Assembly (NCBI GenBank): GCA_900556935.1
Contig: USQL01000093.1
Location: forward strand, 1-8,387
DNA: 8,387 bases
From: an uncultured Eubacteriales bacterium
GTDB lineage: Bacteria > Bacillota > Clostridia > Oscillospirales > Oscillospiraceae
Direction of reading: 5' to 3'
Part shown: positions 6,325 to 8,387 of the stretch, piece after piece
Numbering within the stretch: position 1 is the stretch's first letter
How the letters are laid out: the number at the start of each line of letters is the position of its first letter
Notes under the pieces: model-generated
The model's database searches: none
Told to the model about the DNA's origin: nothing
Seen by the model: only the letters and a program-made list of their open reading frames with translations
Translations under genes and position numbers: made by a program

Positions 6325-7188
6325 ATGAAAGAGCTTTGGCGAAAAGTGAGCTGGATTCCCTATACCCTGATAGGAAGCGGAGTGTTTGCCCTGGGATTTT
6401 CTCTGTTTCTGGTGCCCAATGAAATCAATACGGGCGGTGTCTCCGGCCTTGCGATGGTGCTCAGGGAGCTTTTGGGCTTTGGAAGCGTCGGCGTGCTCAC
6501 CATGCTCATCAATATTCCGCTGTTCCTTCTGGGAGGGGCGAAAATCGGCAAGCGCTTTTTTGCCGGGTCACTTTTGGGCATGACGGTAAGCTCCGCGCTG
6601 ATTGATGTGTTTGCCCTGCTTCCGGTCCCATCCACAGAGCCTATGATTGGTGCCCTTTATGGCGGCGTGCTCTGCGGGGCCGGGCTGGGGCTGGTGTTTA
6701 TGGCTGGGGCCTCCACCGGCGGCTCAGACATTCTGGTGCGGCTTTTGAAGAAAAAATACCGCAATGTCCCCATTGGCCGCATTTCCATCGTGTTTGATAC
6801 GATGGTTGTCCTGCTGACGGGCCTCGTTTTCCATGACATCAGCAAGGCGCTTTACAGTGGCATTGTGGTCTTCCTCTGCGGGCAGGTTATCGATGCGGTG
6901 GTCTATCGGTTTGACTATTCCAGGGTGGCGCTGATTATTTCCAAGGAGCATGAGGCCATTGTCAAGGCCATCGACAAGAAGTTGGAGCGGGGTGCTACCT
7001 ATTTGCACGGCGCGGGCTCCTATACGGGGCAGAATATGGAAGTCATTCTGACCGTGGTCCGCATGGGCCAGCTGGCAGAGCTCAAGGAGCTGGTTATGGA
7101 TATTGACCCTGCCGCCTTTGTCATTGTCCAGGAGGCCCACCAGGTGCTGGGGGACGGATTTACCGATTATTCCCCGGATTCCCTGTAA
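6325..7188 (+). CDS. YitT family membrane protein (DUF161 plus DUF2179)
   Basis: A 287-residue integral membrane protein. Residues 12–31, about 53–71, 78–99, 107–128, 152–170 and 175–194 are hydrophobic enough to span the membrane. Family landmarks are NTGGVSGLA (35–43), a second glycine-rich GASTGGSDIL (128–137), and a soluble C-terminal DUF2179 domain (about 200–280) with ERGATYLHGAGSYTG and VLGDGF. YitT proteins are widespread in Firmicutes, usually in several copies; transport is suspected but no substrate is established. The start has GAGGAGG (6314–6320), only 4 bases from the ATG but with no better in-frame alternative. It follows the parC-like stop by 27 bases without a terminator (only a 4-bp GCGT/ACGC hairpin at 6300–6310), so it belongs to the topoisomerase operon. 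The link to topology is not obvious and may simply reflect shared housekeeping expression. Confidence 0.92.
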   Translation: MKELWRKVSWIPYTLIGSGVFALGFSLFLVPNEINTGGVSGLAMVLRELLGFGSVGVLTMLINIPLFLLGGAKIGKRFFAGSLLGMTVSSALIDVFALLPVPSTEPMIGALYGGVLCGAGLGLVFMAGASTGGSDILVRLLKKKYRNVPIGRISIVFDTMVVLLTGLVFHDISKALYSGIVVFLCGQVIDAVVYRFDYSRVALIISKEHEAIVKAIDKKLERGATYLHGAGSYTGQNMEVILTVVRMGQLAELKELVMDIDPAAFVIVQEAHQVLGDGFTDYSPDSL

Positions 7189-7199
7189 AGGAGAGAGAA

Positions 7200-8285
7200 A
7201 TGAAGCTTTTTCGCTTGTGTCCGCTGCTGCTGGCGATGGTGCTGCTGGCTGGGTGCAGCCTGTTTGACGGACAGTACATCCGGGTCACGCCCCATGAAAT
7301 GCAGTCCTCCAAAAGCCAGGAGGAGGCCCAGACGGTGGATAACTATACGGACCTGCGCCAGGCCCTGGTGGACATGGTGGCGGCGGGACGGGAGAATATG
7401 GTGCTCTATGTCCAGGATTACCGGGAATCCGCCCTTCCGGACAATATGGAGGGGGCCAAGACCTATCTGTGCGGCTACGACCCTGTGGGCTCCTACGCCG
7501 TGGAAGACCTGACCTACGAAATCGGTGCCAAGGGTGGTATGACCGCGGTGGCCGTGGCGGTAACCTACCGGCACAGCCAGTCGGATATCCGAAGCATCAC
7601 CCACCTGGACGGTATGGGCACGCTGGAGGAGACGGTTTTAAAGTCCCTGGAGGATATCGATTTTCGCAAGGTGATTCTGGTTCCCAATTATATCCCTACG
7701 GATTTCAGCCAGATGGTGCAGAGCCTTTCCCAATCCTACCCCCAGACCGTGATGGAATGCCCTCAGGTGACGGCGGATGTATACGGCAAGGGCACCACCC
7801 GCCTGGTGGAGCTCACCTTTACCTATGAAAACGGAAGAGATGCCTTGAAGCAGATGCGCGGTCAGGTTGGCAATGTGTTCAATGCCGCGGCCCTGTATGT
7901 CAGCGGCGAGGGCTCGGACCTGCAGAAATACAGCCAGCTCTATTCCTTCCTGATGGACCGGTTTACCTACACCATGGATTCCTCCATTACGCCGGCCTAC
8001 AGTCTCCTGCGCCACGGGGTGGGGGACAGCAGGGCCTTTGCCAATGTATACGGGGCTATGTGCCGCAGTGCGGGCCTGGAGTGCATGACCGTTACCGGCA
8101 CCCGAAACGGAGAGCCATGGACCTGGAACATGATTTGCGACACCGGAAGGTACTATCATCTGGACCTGACCCGCTGTAAGGAGGATACCGGCTTCTGCGA
8201 GCGGACCGACGACAGCATGACAGGCTATGTGTGGGACTATTCCGCCTTTCCCAAGAGCGTGGGAGAAATCGTCAAGGAGCCGTAA
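7200..8285 (+). CDS. Lipoprotein with a degenerate transglutaminase-like domain
   Basis: A 361-residue exported lipoprotein. The N-terminus has a basic start, a hydrophobic core and the lipobox LAGC, with Cys19 as the lipidation site, so the mature protein should be anchored outside the cell membrane. Residues 20–230 are not recognised: soluble, mixed alpha/beta, with a threonine/serine-rich linker. About 240–350 resembles the transglutaminase/protease-like fold: an SLLRHGVGDSRAFANVYG stretch like the GVCxxYAxxF active-site helix, AGLECMTVTG like the following strand, WTWNMI like HxWN, and YYHLDLT like the WxxxDxT aspartate motif. The nucleophile position is Ser277 and the His position is Trp307; only Asp322 remains. 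Catalysis by the usual triad is therefore unlikely, and binding or scaffolding is an inference. AAGGAG overlaps the YitT stop codon, and the gap is 11 bases, so it is the last gene of the operon. The remote homology is by eye and could be wrong. Confidence 0.82.
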   Translation: MKLFRLCPLLLAMVLLAGCSLFDGQYIRVTPHEMQSSKSQEEAQTVDNYTDLRQALVDMVAAGRENMVLYVQDYRESALPDNMEGAKTYLCGYDPVGSYAVEDLTYEIGAKGGMTAVAVAVTYRHSQSDIRSITHLDGMGTLEETVLKSLEDIDFRKVILVPNYIPTDFSQMVQSLSQSYPQTVMECPQVTADVYGKGTTRLVELTFTYENGRDALKQMRGQVGNVFNAAALYVSGEGSDLQKYSQLYSFLMDRFTYTMDSSITPAYSLLRHGVGDSRAFANVYGAMCRSAGLECMTVTGTRNGEPWTWNMICDTGRYYHLDLTRCKEDTGFCERTDDSMTGYVWDYSAFPKSVGEIVKEP

Positions 8286-8292
8286 AAAACAC

Positions 8293-8320
8293 TTGACATT
8301 CTGGGAAAATCTGCTATAAT
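8293..8320 (+). promoter_or_regulatory. Consensus SigA promoter for tRNA-Gly
   Basis: A perfect -35 TTGACA (8293–8298), a 16-base spacer and a perfect -10 TATAAT (8315–8320). The start would fall near 8327, about 7 bases before the tRNA. The -35 box begins 7 bases after the lipoprotein stop codon, and no terminator lies between, so operon transcripts may run into the tRNA. The spacer contains TTCTGGGAAAA, related to the elements in the yebC-like and topoisomerase promoters. Confidence 0.88.
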
Positions 8321-8333
8321 ACAGAAGTTCCCT

Positions 8334-8387
8334 GCGGGTGTAGCTCATCCGGTAGAGCGCCACCTTGCCAAGGTGGAGGTAGCGAGT
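8334..8387 (+). tRNA. tRNA-Gly (anticodon GCC), 3' end cut by window edge
   Basis: The 5' acceptor strand GCGGGTG (8334–8340) and the T-A linker are followed by a D arm (GCTC/GAGC, 8343–8358), then an anticodon stem CCACC/GGTGG (8360–8364, 8372–8376) around the loop TTGCCAA with anticodon GCC at 8367–8369. Variable loop AGGTA follows, then the T stem begins as GCGAG (8382–8386). The T loop, the 3' acceptor strand and CCA lie outside the window. The anticodon decodes GGC and GGU glycine codons. A consensus promoter sits just upstream. Identity is clear; completeness and any further tRNAs in the cluster cannot be judged. Confidence 0.93.

Overview
The window looks like a chromosomal segment of a Gram-positive, low-oxygen Clostridia-type bacterium, most plausibly from the Oscillospirales (Oscillospiraceae/Ruminococcaceae). 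The clues are the trmK–Nif3 gene pair typical of Firmicutes, strong AGGAGG-type ribosome binding sites, consensus SigA promoters, a CxxC DUF1858 protein common in anaerobes, a YitT-family protein, and GC-rich coding DNA with G/C-ending codons. The order-level assignment is inference from style, not from a marker gene. No phage, transposon, CRISPR or plasmid signature was seen.

Layout. Positions 1–1913 are read leftward. At the far left lies the first 17 codons of a YebC/PmpR-family gene with its own promoter (100–128). Upstream of it sit a Nif3-like metal protein (136–900) and the tRNA m1A22 methyltransferase trmK (897–1559), translationally coupled by an ATGA overlap. Next is a strong intrinsic terminator (1571–1601), then a small DUF1858 redox-disulfide protein (1622–1852) with its own promoter. 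The terminator lies between DUF1858 and trmK, and its U-tract abuts the trmK ribosome binding site, so trmK–nif3 expression probably depends on read-through or on a promoter I could not see.

Positions 1914–8387 are read rightward. A consensus promoter (1990–2018) drives a tight run of four genes: a divergent ParE/GyrB-type topoisomerase subunit (2059–4041), its ParC/GyrA-type partner (4054–6297), a YitT-family membrane protein (6325–7188) and a lipoprotein with a degenerate transglutaminase-like domain (7200–8285). Gaps are 11–27 bases and no internal terminator is visible. Directly after the last stop codon comes a consensus promoter (8293–8320) and a tRNA-Gly(GCC) gene cut by the right edge of the window.

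The topoisomerase pair forms a complete ATP-dependent type II enzyme: ATPase, Toprim metal site and catalytic tyrosine are all present. It departs from textbook gyrase in the ATP lid, the Toprim motif, the quinolone-contact residues and the missing canonical GyrA box. The most notable features are this divergent enzyme, the lipoprotein whose transglutaminase Cys and His positions are replaced, a shared TTCC/GGGAAAA element inside the spacers of three of the four promoters found, and the terminator fused to the trmK leader. Nothing here amounts to a clearly new defence or biosynthetic system.
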